Shown here in pieces: positions 47,226 to 58,880 of a DNA stretch of 64,000 bases. Both the position numbers and the translations under genes were made by a program. Position 1 is the first letter of the stretch. Every line of letters starts with the position of its first letter. This DNA is from Euphorbia lathyris (Eukaryota > Streptophyta > Magnoliopsida > Malpighiales > Euphorbiaceae). The DNA lies in NCBI RefSeq assembly GCF_963576675.1, contig NC_088911.1, positions 76,103,256 to 76,167,255 on the forward strand. The letters run 5' to 3'. Below the pieces are notes generated by a model that was not told the origin of the DNA, did not search any database, and was given only the letters and a program-made list of their open reading frames with translations.

Positions 47226-50177
47226 CTAATCTTGAGCTACCCCTTTGCCTTTGTCTTTCCTCTTTTGCTTACTGCCTGAAGCTTCTCCTGCCTTTGGCTG
47301 AGTTCCATCAGCTTGTGCTTTCTCTCCCGTTTTTCCACCATCAGGCGGAGGAGCAATGAAGGTGTCATTGAGAGCAGCACGAGTCAGCTTGACCGAATAT
47401 GCCTTTAGACGTTTCGTGCTTTCAAATAACCCATCAAGCACTGGGACTCCATCATCCAGAACTGTACCAGGGACGCGAATAGATGCGCTGATCATGCTGA
47501 GCATGTATTCCTGTGACTTAGTTAGCCAAGATATTGCGTCAGTTAGCTGGGCATAAGATTGATGATACATTCGAAGTACAGCCTTGTCGTAGATATCACG
47601 CTGAGCGTTTGTGTGACGCACATGTCTAAATAAGCTCTGAGTAGTCTGGAGGATAGTATTGGTTTTCACCACGTCAGTTTCCATTTCCTCTTTACTCAGG
47701 TTTAGAAGACGGACAGCTTCGCTAATTTCATCCATCGAACATTGGGAAGATGAGGAAAGAAGTTCACGAGTACCAGTCAGCTCAGAAGACAACTTGGTAA
47801 AATAATGACCTAACTCAGCAGAGGTAGCATAGCCCATGTTGACTGTAGGTAGAGCGTTGATTTGTCCCTGAAGTGAATTCATATGATTCACCATCATCAA
47901 TATTAGCTTGGTCAGCTTGGCAAATGATTCTTGCTTGGGTTGCTGTGTTTGGACCGAGGTCATGACACTTACTAAATCTTTGAGATTCTTGATCTCGTTG
48001 AGAAGCTGAGTGACAGACGAGAAGTCTTGTGATTCAGCATTGGCAGACCCAGCAGCATTGGCATGAGAAGTGTGTAAATCCTGGAGAAGATGTTGAGCCG
48101 AGTCAATGATGCGATGTCCAGACTCAGTTGCATGAAGATAGGCAAATTGTGCCTCAGGATTTAGCTCAGTGGCCGGGATTCTAGTGGCACCAGATGGAGG
48201 AGGTGTGTGGTGTTGTCCTTGAGTGGAAGTGCCAGTATGGTCAGCAACTGGACTTTGATTTTGATTAGCAGCAGGAACTGACTGCTCAATATTCTGCGAA
48301 ATGTGATGGGAAGGAGGTGGATCTGCAGAGATATTGACCTGCTCAACATGGACTTGAGTTGGTGTAGGAAGAGGCACCTCAGGTTGAGCAGGATTTTCCT
48401 TAGCTTGCTTGTCTCCTTGATCAGCTAGGACTTCGAGCTGTTGCTCGGCTTGGTTTGGATTTTCTGGAGTCTTGGCATGTTGCTCAACATGAGTAACAGA
48501 GGCTTGTTTTTCCTGTGTAGAGGGCTCAGGATGTGTTGAGAAGAACTTAAATTGAGTAGCTGTGAGGTCAGTGATTTCATCCATCAGAGGCAAATCATCC
48601 AGGAGATCAATGACTGGAGATTTGTAGGCCTTCTTCTTAAGCCTTTTCAACTTTTTGGTCCTTGGAGGGGAAGGGTCAGCAGGAATGGAATCAAGAGATG
48701 ACTCTTCCTCGAGATTAGCGTTGAGACTTTCCATGACTCGTTCTTGCTCTGTGAGCTCCGCATCAACTGTCTTACTCTGTACAGCTGGATTTTCATCTTG
48801 CTCAATATTCCCTGTTTGTTCTTGCTCATCATGAGCTTCTTGATGTTGCTCAACATCCTCATCGTTATCATACTGACCTTCATTATTGCTTAGTTCTTCT
48901 GCTTCTTTATCAGCAGGAATTTTCTCAAGGTCAATCTCTTGGCTTCTGATGAAGCGGGAATCATCAGGAGCTGCAAAGCCGAGAGGGACATCATCCACTA
49001 GACTCAGGTCAGCATTTTTCTTTTTCTTCTTCAGAGGGGTTTCCTCACTTTCTAGTTCCTCAGGCTCATCCTGCCTCTTTCTTTTCTCTGCTGACTTAGC
49101 CTGCTCAGCATTAACTTGCTTTCCCTTTGACACAACCCGGATTTTCTTGGGGACAGCATCAACATCTTTTGAGTTGGTTTGGATTGCTTTCCGTTTCTTC
49201 TCTCGCTTGGTTTGGTCAGCAGGTTCGGCTATAGCAATGTTCTCTTCATGAGGTTGCTCATCATCCTCTTCCTCCTGACCTTCCTCGATGACCCCTTTTC
49301 CCTTCTTGGGCTTGATAGGTTGGTCATATACTAACCCAAACAACAAAGCAGCCGTGATTTCAGTTCCCACGGTTTCTGTTTCATTAATCAAGTCAATTTG
49401 ATGATCTTCGAGGATTCTGGTTATAAGAGAACCCAGCCTGAGCTTGATAGTACTCCGTTGAAGTGCTCCTACCAGGAATACGGGCATATTGAGTGGGTTG
49501 TAGGTCAACATGTGCCAAATGAAGCACTGCTCAAAATTTGAAGCTGATGATGCAGAGTTGATTTTTGGGAAGATGAAGTTAGTGAGGAGATAGTGAGCCA
49601 TCTTTTGATTTTGACCCATGCATGTACTGGGTATTTCTCCTTTATGTTTTGCTGGTTTGCAGAACGTTGCAGTGTGGTCAAGCTTTTCCTTAGTAGTCCT
49701 GAATTCCGTTCCGGTGTTTGGCAGATTTAGTAAGGTTGCGAGATAGGATGGGGTAATCGTTAGCTTCTTACCTTTAACGTGGGTTACCAGATGGTCAGCA
49801 TCATTTCCATCAACACAGAGGTTGGAGTAAAATTCCCGTACTAACCTAGGGTAGGTTCTACCAGCAAGTGAAAAGAGTCCAGCCCATTCATTCTTCTCAA
49901 TCCATTCACAGAACGGTTGCTCATCTGTTATGAAGCTTGGAGAGAACCATCGACATCTGAGAACCTCATGATTCTTTACGCTTGGGTACACTTTAACGAA
50001 GAATTTTTCATTTGGCTGCTTGTCCTTCTTCTTCTTCTTTGAAGAGGTTGCGAGGTTAGTTTTAGGGTTCTTGTTTGGAGTTAGGTCATGCTGACCTTGT
50101 TGGGGAAGAGACTTAGGATTTTCGTCGGTGTGGTCATCGTTGTTACCGCCACCGGAAAGATTTTGGGATTTCGTCAT
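47226..50177 (-). CDS. SIRE-like element A accessory ORF3 (983 aa), copy 2
   Basis: Identical to 35710-38661, and here in its original context downstream of the element A pol gene. It is fully open, although gag and pol of the same element carry stop codons. The start is the ATG at 50175-50177. The TATA box at 50278-50284 and the conserved block at about 50347-50415 precede it. The N-terminal domain and charged middle are as described for copy 1. Element B carries a shorter, broken homologue at 56252-58656. Confidence 0.8.
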   Translation of the reverse strand: MTKSQNLSGGGNNDDHTDENPKSLPQQGQHDLTPNKNPKTNLATSSKKKKKDKQPNEKFFVKVYPSVKNHEVLRCRWFSPSFITDEQPFCEWIEKNEWAGLFSLAGRTYPRLVREFYSNLCVDGNDADHLVTHVKGKKLTITPSYLATLLNLPNTGTEFRTTKEKLDHTATFCKPAKHKGEIPSTCMGQNQKMAHYLLTNFIFPKINSASSASNFEQCFIWHMLTYNPLNMPVFLVGALQRSTIKLRLGSLITRILEDHQIDLINETETVGTEITAALLFGLVYDQPIKPKKGKGVIEEGQEEEDDEQPHEENIAIAEPADQTKREKKRKAIQTNSKDVDAVPKKIRVVSKGKQVNAEQAKSAEKRKRQDEPEELESEETPLKKKKKNADLSLVDDVPLGFAAPDDSRFIRSQEIDLEKIPADKEAEELSNNEGQYDNDEDVEQHQEAHDEQEQTGNIEQDENPAVQSKTVDAELTEQERVMESLNANLEEESSLDSIPADPSPPRTKKLKRLKKKAYKSPVIDLLDDLPLMDEITDLTATQFKFFSTHPEPSTQEKQASVTHVEQHAKTPENPNQAEQQLEVLADQGDKQAKENPAQPEVPLPTPTQVHVEQVNISADPPPSHHISQNIEQSVPAANQNQSPVADHTGTSTQGQHHTPPPSGATRIPATELNPEAQFAYLHATESGHRIIDSAQHLLQDLHTSHANAAGSANAESQDFSSVTQLLNEIKNLKDLVSVMTSVQTQQPKQESFAKLTKLILMMVNHMNSLQGQINALPTVNMGYATSAELGHYFTKLSSELTGTRELLSSSSQCSMDEISEAVRLLNLSKEEMETDVVKTNTILQTTQSLFRHVRHTNAQRDIYDKAVLRMYHQSYAQLTDAISWLTKSQEYMLSMISASIRVPGTVLDDGVPVLDGLFESTKRLKAYSVKLTRAALNDTFIAPPPDGGKTGEKAQADGTQPKAGEASGSKQKRKDKGKGVAQD

Positions 50178-50277
50178 GATTACGAATTCTTTTAGAGGAT
50201 TTTGGAATTCAGAGAGAGAGGGATTTGAATGCCAAGGATTTCGAATGTAAAGAGTGATAAGTGGGGATACTTCCACT

Positions 50278-50415
50278 ATTTATAGAGGTGCGAATTGATC
50301 CTATTCGTTGAACTAGCCGTTTAACCTCGAGATGATCAACCGACAGAGATTCTGGCATTTATGACACGTTCGGCGCATGGGTTTTCTGATTATTGCTTAC
50401 GTTATCCTAGGTGGC
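50278..50415 (-). promoter_or_regulatory. Putative internal promoter of ORF3, element A copy 2
   Basis: TATAAAT at 50278-50284 (- strand) and the conserved upstream block, as in copy 1. Confidence 0.55.
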
Positions 50416-50682
50416 TATTTAATACGCGTGCTAGCATTAATTACGCAACGAAACTTTACTCAGTATATGGAATATCAAACGTTTTGGAACTTTGAGTAGT
50501 CAGTTTTACGTAGGATAGTTGTTTGTGAACTTAGTAACTCAGCTTAGGATAATCACTCAGCATGTATGTCTACTCAGCATATAGTGATTTCATGTCATTT
50601 TTAACTCAGCATGCAACAGTTACTAATTTATCACAAATCACTCAGTATGGTAATCACTCAACATTCAATTAAGCACATAGAA
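50416..50682 (-). other. pol-ORF3 spacer with CTCAGC-type motif array, copy 2
   Basis: Identical to 38900-39166. No gene is seen apart from the repeated motif. Confidence 0.55.
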
Positions 50683-53600
50683 TTATTGAAGAGGATTAGA
50701 CATATCGATAGCTTCCCTTAATATGTTAAATTGCTCACGAGCCAAAGGCTTGGTGAAGATATCCGCAAGCTGTTCAACTGTTGGAACGTAGGTCAGCTTG
50801 ATCTCACCCTTGAGTACATGATCTCTAATGAAGTGATGCCTTATGCTGACATGCTTCATCCTGCTGTGTTGGATTGGATTTTTAGATAGGTCAATGGCGC
50901 TTTTATTATCGCATTTGACTTCAATTGTTTCTGTTTTGACTCCATAATCCTCAAGCTGTTGCTTAATCCATAGGACTTGTGTAACACAGCTTCCAGCAGC
51001 TACGTACTCAGCTTCAGTTGTAGACAGGGCAACTGATGACTGCTTCTTGCTGAACCAAGATACTACACAGCTTCCAAGGAAGTGACATCCTCCCGAGGTA
51101 CTTTTTCGCTCTAGCTTATCTCGTCCATAGTCAGCGTCAGTGTATCCAATGAGTGTGAAGTCATTTGAGGTTGGATACCATAAACCTGCATTAATTGAGC
51201 TCTGCAAATATCTGAAAATTCTTTTTACAGCTATTAAGTGAGATTCCCTGGGGCCAGCTTGATATCTTGCACAATAACATACTGAGTACTGAATATCAGG
51301 TCTACTAGCGGTAAGGTAAAGTAGAGAGCCAATCATACCTCGATATAGTTTGCTATCTACAGATTTACCTTTCTCATCTTTGCATAGGACAGTATCAGTA
51401 CCCATTGGGGTTGATATGGGTTTACAATCTTCCATATCGAATTTCTTTAGCATTTCTTTGGCGTATTTGGACTGACTAATGAAGATGCCGTTCTTACCTT
51501 GCTTGATTTGAAGTCCAAGGAAGAAGTTGAGTTCTCCCATCATAGACATTTCGAACTCAGTTTGCATCTGTTTACTAAACTCTTTGCACAAAGATTCATC
51601 AGTAGCACCAAAGATTATATCATCTACGTAAATTTGTGCCAGCAGGGTATGTTTACCCTTTTTCTTGATGAACAAGGTTGTGTCAGCGTTGCCTCTGACA
51701 TAATTCCTAGTCAGCAGGAAGTTGGTCAACCTCTCATACCAAGCACGTGGTGCTTGCTTAAGGCCATATAAGGCCTTCTTGAGATTATAAACGTGGTTTG
51801 GAAATTTTGGATCTTCAAACCCTGGAGGCTGACTAACATATACCTCTTCGTTTATAAAGCCATTAAGAAAAGCACTTTTAACATCCATTTGATATAACTT
51901 AAAATTCATATAGCTAGCATATGCACACAGTATACGTATAGCCTCTAACCTAGCAACGGGTGCAAAAGTCTCACCGTAGTCGATGCCCTCTTGCTGACTA
52001 TAGCCTTGGGCTACAAGTCGGGCTTTATTTCGGACTACGTTGCCTAGCTCATCTAATTTATTTCTAAAAACCCACTTAGTTCTTATGGTCTTTTGATTCC
52101 TAGGTCTAGGTACTAAATCCCATACCTCATTTCTTGTGAATTGATCAAGCTCTTCTTGCATAGCGTTGATTCAATATTCATCGTTCTCAGCATCAGCGAA
52201 ATTCTTTGGCTCATGTATTGAGACGAAGGCAACATTGCTGAGATACTTCCTAAGCTGATCTCTTGTCATCAGCTTGTTGTCAGCAGCATCAAGAATGGAT
52301 TTCTCCAAATGTCCTCTTGGGATTTTTATTTCTTTGGGCAATGCTGAGTTGTTTGGAACATGTGTTTCTACAATCTCTGCAGGAATAGATTGGTCAGCAA
52401 AGATTATTTCAATTTCTTGCTTACCTTTGGTCAGCCCTTGTATTGATGACTCAGAGGCTCCATTTTGATCAGCGGAAGCTGAGCTTGGTTCATCTTCATC
52501 GAGCTGAGTTGATTTTCCTGCAGGGTCAGCTTCATCGAACTCAATATGGACAGACTCTTCTACAACCTGAGTTCGTTTATTATACACCCTATATGCTTTG
52601 CTGTTAGTTGAGTACCCTAAAAAGATCGCTTCGTCAGCTTTAGCATCAAATTTTGCAAGATTATCTTTTGTATTGAGTATAAAACATTTACACCCAAAGG
52701 CACGAAAGTAGCCAATGTTGGGCTTTCGTCCTTTCCAAAGTTCATATGGGGTTTTCTTAAGAATAGGTCTAACTAAAGCCCTATTGAGAATGTAGCATGC
52801 TGTGTGGACAGCTTCACCCCAGAAATACTTTGGAAGCCTATTTTCACTCAGCATTGTCCTAGCTATTTCGACAATTGTTCTATTCTTCCTTTCAACAACC
52901 CCATTTTGTTGAGGTGTTCTAGGAGCAGAGAAGTTGTGGTCAATACCACTGGTTTCACAAAATTCATCAAACTGTTGGTTTTTGAATTCTCCACCATTGT
53001 CACTTCTAATATGAGCTACTCTTAGGTCTTTGTCATTTTCAAGTTTCTTAATCAATGTTGTGAACATCTCAAATGTTTCATCCTTGCTACTCAGCAAGAT
53101 GATCCAAGTGTACCGAGAAAAATCGTCTATAATAACCAAAGAAAATTTCTTACCTCCCAAGCTGAGTGGCTGGACAGGTCCGAAAAGATCCAAGTGTAGT
53201 AATTCCAATGGTCTCTTAGTTGAGACAATGTTTTTACTTTGAAATGACTTCTTAGTTTGTTTACCTTGCTGACAAGCATTACACAATTGATCTTTTTCAA
53301 ATTTAAGTTTGGGCAATCCCTCAACTAGTTGCTTTCTAGCTAATTTGGCAAGAAGGTCCATGCTTACATGACCAAGTCTTCTATGCCATAGCCAGGAGTT
53401 ATCCTCTTTAGACACTAAGCATATATTTTTAGAAAACTGTTTTTCCAAACTCAGCATGTATACATTGTCTACACGAGGGGCAGTTAAAATCAATTCGTTT
53501 GTTTTTCCCTCGAGTATTTGACACTGAGTATCATCAAATACAACCTTTCTGCCACTCTTGCAAAGCTGAGCTACACTCAGCAGATTGTATTTGAGACCTT

Positions 53601-53811
53601 TAACTAAGGAGACTGACACAATAGTAGGGTTACCTCCGATAGTACCTGAGCCGACTATCTTACCCTTCTTATTGTCTCCAAAGCTTACACTTCCACCTCG
53701 TTTAATCTCTAGTGTGATGAATTGAGTTTCATCACCAGTCATGTGCCTCGAGCATGCGCTGTCTATATACCACATTTTTTATTTCTCCACGCATCTCAGG
53801 CTCACCTGCAT
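50683..53811 (-). pseudogene. SIRE-like element A pol (protease, integrase, RT, RNase H) with two nonsense codons
   Basis: Read on the - strand from the ATG at 53809-53811. Protease starts with [13 protein letters not shown]. Integrase has the HHCC finger ([16 protein letters not shown]) and DDE residues in [15 protein letters not shown] and NGVVERKNR. Reverse transcriptase has FAPVARLEA and [11 protein letters not shown]. RNase H has [19 protein letters not shown] and ends KPLAREQFN. Compared with element B, a Ser codon is TAA at 53779-53781 and a Trp codon is TGA at 52171-52173. The rest is open, so the element died recently. The 3' end lies in the duplicated segment. Confidence 0.9.
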
Positions 53812-53817
53812 TTTAGA

Positions 53818-54447
53818 CTATTCATCTTTAGGTACTCAATTCTTTTTGGGTCCTCGTTTGTTAGCACAAACAGGTGCAAAGTCATATTTTAATTTGTGAC
53901 GACATACTTTTATAGTGTGGCCACTTTTGCCACAGAAGTCACAATGAATTACCCTTTGAGGGTGATGTTGAGTGTGGTCAGCATTATTGTGCTGAGCATG
54001 CCAACATACCTTAGTGGTATGTCCTTTCTTTCCGCAGAAGTCACATTGGACAATCCGCTTATTGTACCAACACACTTCTCTTGTGTGCCCCTTTTTCCCA
54101 CAACAGTCACACTGTGTGAACTGTTTATGCTGACTAGTACTTGAGTACTCAGCATGAGATTTATTTTTATTTGAGCCTCTTATTTGGCTCTGTAGGGTAG
54201 TGACATCCTTTTTCAGTTTCTTTGAATCTGATTGGACCTCCGAGATAAACTTATGCACAAGTTCTATGTTACTATGCAAAGTTGAGTTGTCTTGGAGAAG
54301 ATATCGGAGGTCACTCAGCTTGACCTCTTCAATCTCATCACACCGCCTGCTGAGTGCCTTTACTTTCTTATTGCACTTTTTAGTTAGCGCATATAAATCG
54401 CTCAGGGCGTTTATCATCTCATTTCTAAGCAAAATTAAGGATGTTAC
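53818..54447 (-). pseudogene. SIRE-like element A gag, C-terminal part, interrupted by element B
   Basis: Encodes the coiled-coil-like stretch (LLRNEMINALSDLYALTKKC) and three CCHC knuckles (CDCCGKKGHTREVC, CDFCGKKGHTTKVC, CDFCGKSGHTIKVC). A Trp codon is mutated to TGA at 53836-53838. The family gag stop TAG follows at 53818-53820. The frame is cut at 54447 by the LTR of element B. The N-terminal half should lie beyond B, outside the window. Confidence 0.88.
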
Positions 54448-55216
54448 TGTTGGTCCCTAGTAATTAGTTCCAAGGGGGGTTAGGAACTAATATAACTTTT
54501 TTTGCGTTTTGATTATGCTGACCTGAAGTTATTTTAGGAGTTAGTCAGCTCAGCTTTTGGTCAGCACGGCTGATTGTATAATAAGGCAGTTTTAGTACGA
54601 TGCTGACTAAGACTGCTTTACTTGTGAGTTGGGAATTGACACTGTTGTGGTCAGCTTCCAGCTCAGCACTCAGATTTACTCAGTTTCAGTTTTAACAATT
54701 TATAAGCTGAGTAAATATAACTAACAATACATGCACATACATATATATATATTGAGAGAGAGTTCAGAAGTTACTCAGCACGACTTATCCTGGTTCGGCC
54801 TCTCTGCCTACGTCCAGTCCCCAGTTCCTCCTGGGATTTTCAATCCAATACTGAGCTCTTTCAAGGTAGAGCACAAAACCCTTTACAAGGCAGTGAGTAT
54901 GCAAGAGTACGTCCTCTATTCGTCTACTCAACTCCTACTAAGCACTACAACCGAGTACTTAGATTTTTCTACCACTGAATGCGTACAACCAAACACTCAA
55001 TACATACCTCTCAATATTACTATTGATTACACACTTGTTCTTTTTCAGGTAAAGAACACTTTAGATGATTACAGACAATCAATCTAGCATTTACACAAAG
55101 AATAGAAAAGTTGGTGTAAGATCTTTCTTGTTTTTGAGTGCTTTGAATATCTTTCTCTCTTGGATTTTTCTTTTTATTGCTTCTGTAGTTGTATCTTATC
55201 CAAGAACCACCATTGT

Positions 55217-55225
55217 CCTTTTATA
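55217..55225 (-). promoter_or_regulatory. LTR promoter TATA box, element B
   Basis: TATAAAAGG on the - strand, at the same relative place as in element A. Confidence 0.65.
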
Positions 55226-55714
55226 GATGAATTTCTGGTGATTGAAATCATTTGAGGTGATTTAGCCGTTAAGTCCAAAACGACTCTTTTAGCAGACATC
55301 TTCTGGTCAGCTTCAGTCTGTTCCGCCATTTCCTTTCTCTGTTTGCTTCAGGCGTCAGATCTTTGTCTTCTTGCATAAGACTTGTCTTTTGTGTCAGTTG
55401 TCTTTTACCAATTATCCATAGACCCATGATTCTTGGAATTTGACTTCTATATTTTCGAGGTTTCAATTATTGGTGCAGAGGATCGGCAGATTTTGTCTTC
55501 TTGTCAACGAATCCTTCATTCTTATTCTGACTGTAACTCAGCTTCGTTCGTTTCTGTCGAATGTACAAGTTTCATGCTGAGGTATTTCTTAGTCAGCTCC
55601 GTTCTGTATGTTTTCTCAAGAAGGAGTCTTCTGCTTTGGTCAGCTTTGTTCGGGTGATTTAGAAGGAAGCTTATGATGCATGTTCTACTCTACTCAGCTT
55701 CTTTGTTCTCCCAT

Positions 55715-55736
55715 GCTGAGTTCCATTTCACTCAGC
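55715..55736. promoter_or_regulatory. U3 inverted repeat, element B
   Basis: GCTGAGT (55715-55721), an 8-nt spacer, then ACTCAGC (55730-55736): the same design as the three units in element A. A degenerate unit (GCTGA...TCAGC) lies near 55576-55597. Confidence 0.65.
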
Positions 55737-55904
55737 TTTGGCTTTATGCTGACTTTTAACCTGTCTTACTTTATATATATATATATTTGCACTCAATATT
55801 GAACAAACTCATTAGTACAATTAAATCAAAGCATTTAAATTTAATTGCCTCTTAATCATGGATGATTTTGTCAAATCAAAATCTTGTGGAAATGTGCTTC
55901 AACA

Positions 55905-56251
55905 AACTCCCCCATTTTGATGTTGGCAAAATACATAGTTATGGAACTCAGTTATAAGTTACCCCATGATTGATATTTTTGACATGACTCCCCCGTAAGA
56001 TTTGCACATCTTGTCTTAATTCTGAATCGTTTACTCTTAAGATATTTTACTTTGTGGGAATGTAAGTCAGTTTTCAAAAATATGTTACTCAGTCTATTTC
56101 CTCATATATACTGAGTATGCCTTACTTCTTGTTTGTTCAATTTTAGTTTAATCAACTTATATTGAGAAGAATAGGACTTAGTATAGATAAAAAGGATAAG
56201 CACATTTCTGAAAATTGCTATGCTAAGTTCTACACATCTAGTGGACTTTAT
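55905..56251 (-). other. ORF3-to-LTR spacer with polypurine tract, element B
   Basis: AACTCCCCCATTTTGATG next to the LTR is the polypurine tract on the - strand. A second CTCCCCC lies at about 55988-55994. No gene is seen. Confidence 0.7.
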
Positions 56252-58656
56252 CTACTTCTTCTTCTTTTGATCAGCTTTAGCTATTCCTTTGCCTTTATCT
56301 TTGCTCATTGAGGCATAATCTGCAGGCTAAGTTCTACTTGTCTCCCCCGTTTTGCCATCATCAGGTTTATACACAAATGTGTCAGTGCGAGCATGAGCGG
56401 AAAGATGAGTTGCGTAGCGCTGGAGTCTCGAAGTACTTTCACGCAGACCGTCAATGATAGGAACACTGTCACACTGGACACGTGGAGGAACCCGAAGGGA
56501 ACTGCTGATCATGCTGAGCAGACATTCATGAGATTTGCTCAGCCAGGTGAGGGAACTTGTAAGTTGACCAAAGGATTGGTGATACATTTTAAGCAAGGCA
56601 GAGTCGTAGAATATGCGCTGGGCATTATTGATTCTCATCTCCTTCATGATGGCCTTTGAAAAACTTAAGAGTTCGCTGTTGGAGACTGGGTCAACTTCCA
56701 TTGGTGTTTTGTGAAGGTTGAGCAGACGAACAGCTTCACTTAGTTGATCGATGGTACATTGTGAGGAGGAAGATACTAAGTCACGTGTGTGGGTCAGCTC
56801 AGCATGAAGCTTGGTAAAGCAATCTTGAAGCTCAGAATTGGTGACTAACTCAACATTGGTAGATGAACTGGACTTGGCTAATTTATGAGTGAGCTTGGTG
56901 AAGAGCCCTTGGAGGTCAGTAGAAGTAGCATGTCCTGAATTTATTTCAGATAAGTGTTGAACTTTACCTTCAAGGGAGTTCAAATAATTGACCATTGTAA
57001 GAACCAATTCAGACAGCTTTGTGATGTGATCTTGTCGTGGTTGCTGAGTTTGAATGGAGGTCATTATGCTGATCAGGTCCTTCAGCCCTTTTATTTCATT
57101 CAGAAGCTGAGTGACTATGGGCAGTTGGGAAGATTCAGGATTGGAATTTGCAGTTTCAGCTTGAGTAGGGTTCAACTCTTGAAGCAGAGATTGAGCAGAG
57201 GCAATGATTCGTCTGCCTGACTCAGTAGCGTTCAAGTAGTCAAACTTGGTCGTGTTTGGGTCGGTGGATGGAATTTGCCCTGGTGGTGGAGGAGTTTGAT
57301 GTTGGCCAGCTTGATTATCTTGATTGGGGACCGGACTCTGCGGCAAAGTGCTGGTAGGAACAGTGTTATCAACATGTGGAGATGGAGGTGGAGGCATGTT
57401 GATCTGTGGATCCTGAGCGGGTGAAATGGAGGCAGTTTCTGTTTCTCCTTCTTGAACAGTTGGATTTGGATTGTCAAAGGACTTGGCTTGTTCCTCATCC
57501 TGAGTAACAGAGGCTTGTTGTTCCTTTTGAGTGGACTCAGGAGCATTTGCAAAATAGGAGAATTGTAACTCAGACAGACCGAAGAGTTGTTCATGCGGGG
57601 TTGAGTCTGCAAGAAGATCAATGATCTGAGCTTTATGAGCTTTCTTTTTCAGTCGTTTGAGTTTCTGTTGCTTCGGAGGAGAGGGGTCAGCATCATTTCC
57701 CAGATCAGTATCAGCTGTCTCCTCATGAGGCTCAGCATGATCCTCGACTTCCACATGTTCAGTTTCTTGCTCTATTCCTTCCTGAGGCTGCTCCATATCA
57801 GCATTTTCTTCATACTCAGCATGAGTCTCTTGCTCAGTATGAGTCTCTTGCTTAGCAGCGGCTTCCTTGTCTTTTTCATGATCTTGGGTTGATACAACCC
57901 AATCTACGGGATCAGCTTCAACTGTTCTTATGGACTCAATTCTCTTCCGCTTCTTCAAAGGAGATTCAGGAGTTTCTTTGCGCTGCGTTGAAAGGCCCCC
58001 ACTAAAAAGACGGGCATGTTGAGTGGAGTATAGGTCAACATGTGCCATATGAAGCACTGTTCGAAGTTGGAGGCAGATGAGGCTGAGGCGAGCTTAGGGA
58101 GGATGAAGTTGGTCAGTATATAGTGAGCCATCTTTTGATCTTGCCCCATACATGTGCTTGGTATCTCCCCTTTGTGATCCTTGGGCTTGCAGAATCCTTT
58201 GATTTTGTCAAGGGTTTCTTTGGGGACTTTCTCCTTTGTTGTTCTGAACTCTATGCCCTCGTTTGGCATGTTTAGCAATGTAGCGAGGTAGGCAGGGGTT
58301 ATGGTGATTTTCTGGCCTTTTATTGTGGTCTCCAGGTAGTCAGCATCATCCTCATCGACGCACAAGTTGGAGTAAAATTCTCTGACCAGTCTGGGATATA
58401 CCTTTCCGGCGAGAGAGAAGAGGCCGGTCCATTTGTTTTGCTTAATCCATTCGCAGAAGGGTTTCTCAGAGGCGATGAAACTTTGAGAAAACCATCTGCA
58501 CTTCAATACTTCCAGATTTCCAACCCTTTTGTGCACTTTGATCATATTCCTTTCGATTTGCTTTGAAGACCCAGTTATGTCAGCTTGAGTGGGTTTGCCA
58601 GATGTTTGGCCAGTCTGAGTGGTGAGGTTAGGGATTTCGTTCTTGCCGGAAGCCAT
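56252..58656 (-). pseudogene. SIRE-like element B accessory ORF3, broken
   Basis: Homologue of the element A ORF3. The first part (58656-57955) holds the N-terminal domain (CRWFSQSFIASEKPFCEWIK, FYSNLCVDEDDADYLETTIK) up to FLVGAFQRS, where it shifts frame. The second part is in another frame from about 57990 (RKETPESPLKKRKR) to 56327. A deletion of roughly 130 codons relative to element A, not a multiple of three, joins them. The stop at 56327-56329 is TAG where element A has CAG; the same frame then continues as a basic tail (SKDKGKGIAKADQKKKK) to a stop at 56252-56254. The start context is AACAATGGC. Confidence 0.85.
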
Positions 58657-58755
58657 TGTTATCGAGAGGGGTTTTTAAGATTTAGGGAGAAGGGGAAGAT
58701 TTCGATTTCTGGCGATTTGTAAGCGTAAAAACAATGAATGGGGACTCTTTTCGCC

Positions 58756-58880
58756 ATTTATAGACACATCAGTCATTAATGTACTGGCCGTTCTTATCTT
58801 GGGACTCTAATCGATAAGGATTCTGTCATTTATGACAGGTTCGGCGCATGGGTTTTCATCATTACTCGCATTTTCCTAGG
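58756..58880 (-). promoter_or_regulatory. Putative internal promoter of ORF3, element B
   Basis: TATAAAT (- strand) at 58756-58762 lies about 100 bp before the ORF3 ATG, as in element A. The block shared with A is at about 58818-58880 (TTCGGCGCATGGGTTTTC on the + strand). Confidence 0.55.

Larger units (their letters stand above)
39623..51138 (+). repeat. 11.5-kb tandem duplication, copy 2
   Basis: Direct repeat of 28109-39622 at an offset of 11,514 up to the G-run near 45255 and 11,516 after it. Only this copy continues into the rest of the pol gene of SIRE-like element A (51139 onward), so the right edge of the original locus is here and the left edge is in copy 1. Confidence 0.95.
54448..55904 (-). 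repeat. 3' LTR of SIRE-like copia element B (1457 bp)
   Basis: The ends are TGTTG at 54448 and CAACA at 55904. GTTAC at 54443-54447 should be one half of the 5-bp target-site duplication in element A gag. It shares the TATA box (55217-55225), a U3 inverted repeat (55715-55736), and the R/U5 block TTATCCTGGTTCGGCCTCTC near 54786 with element A, but differs at many positions elsewhere. The G-run near the tip is only 6. Confidence 0.9.
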
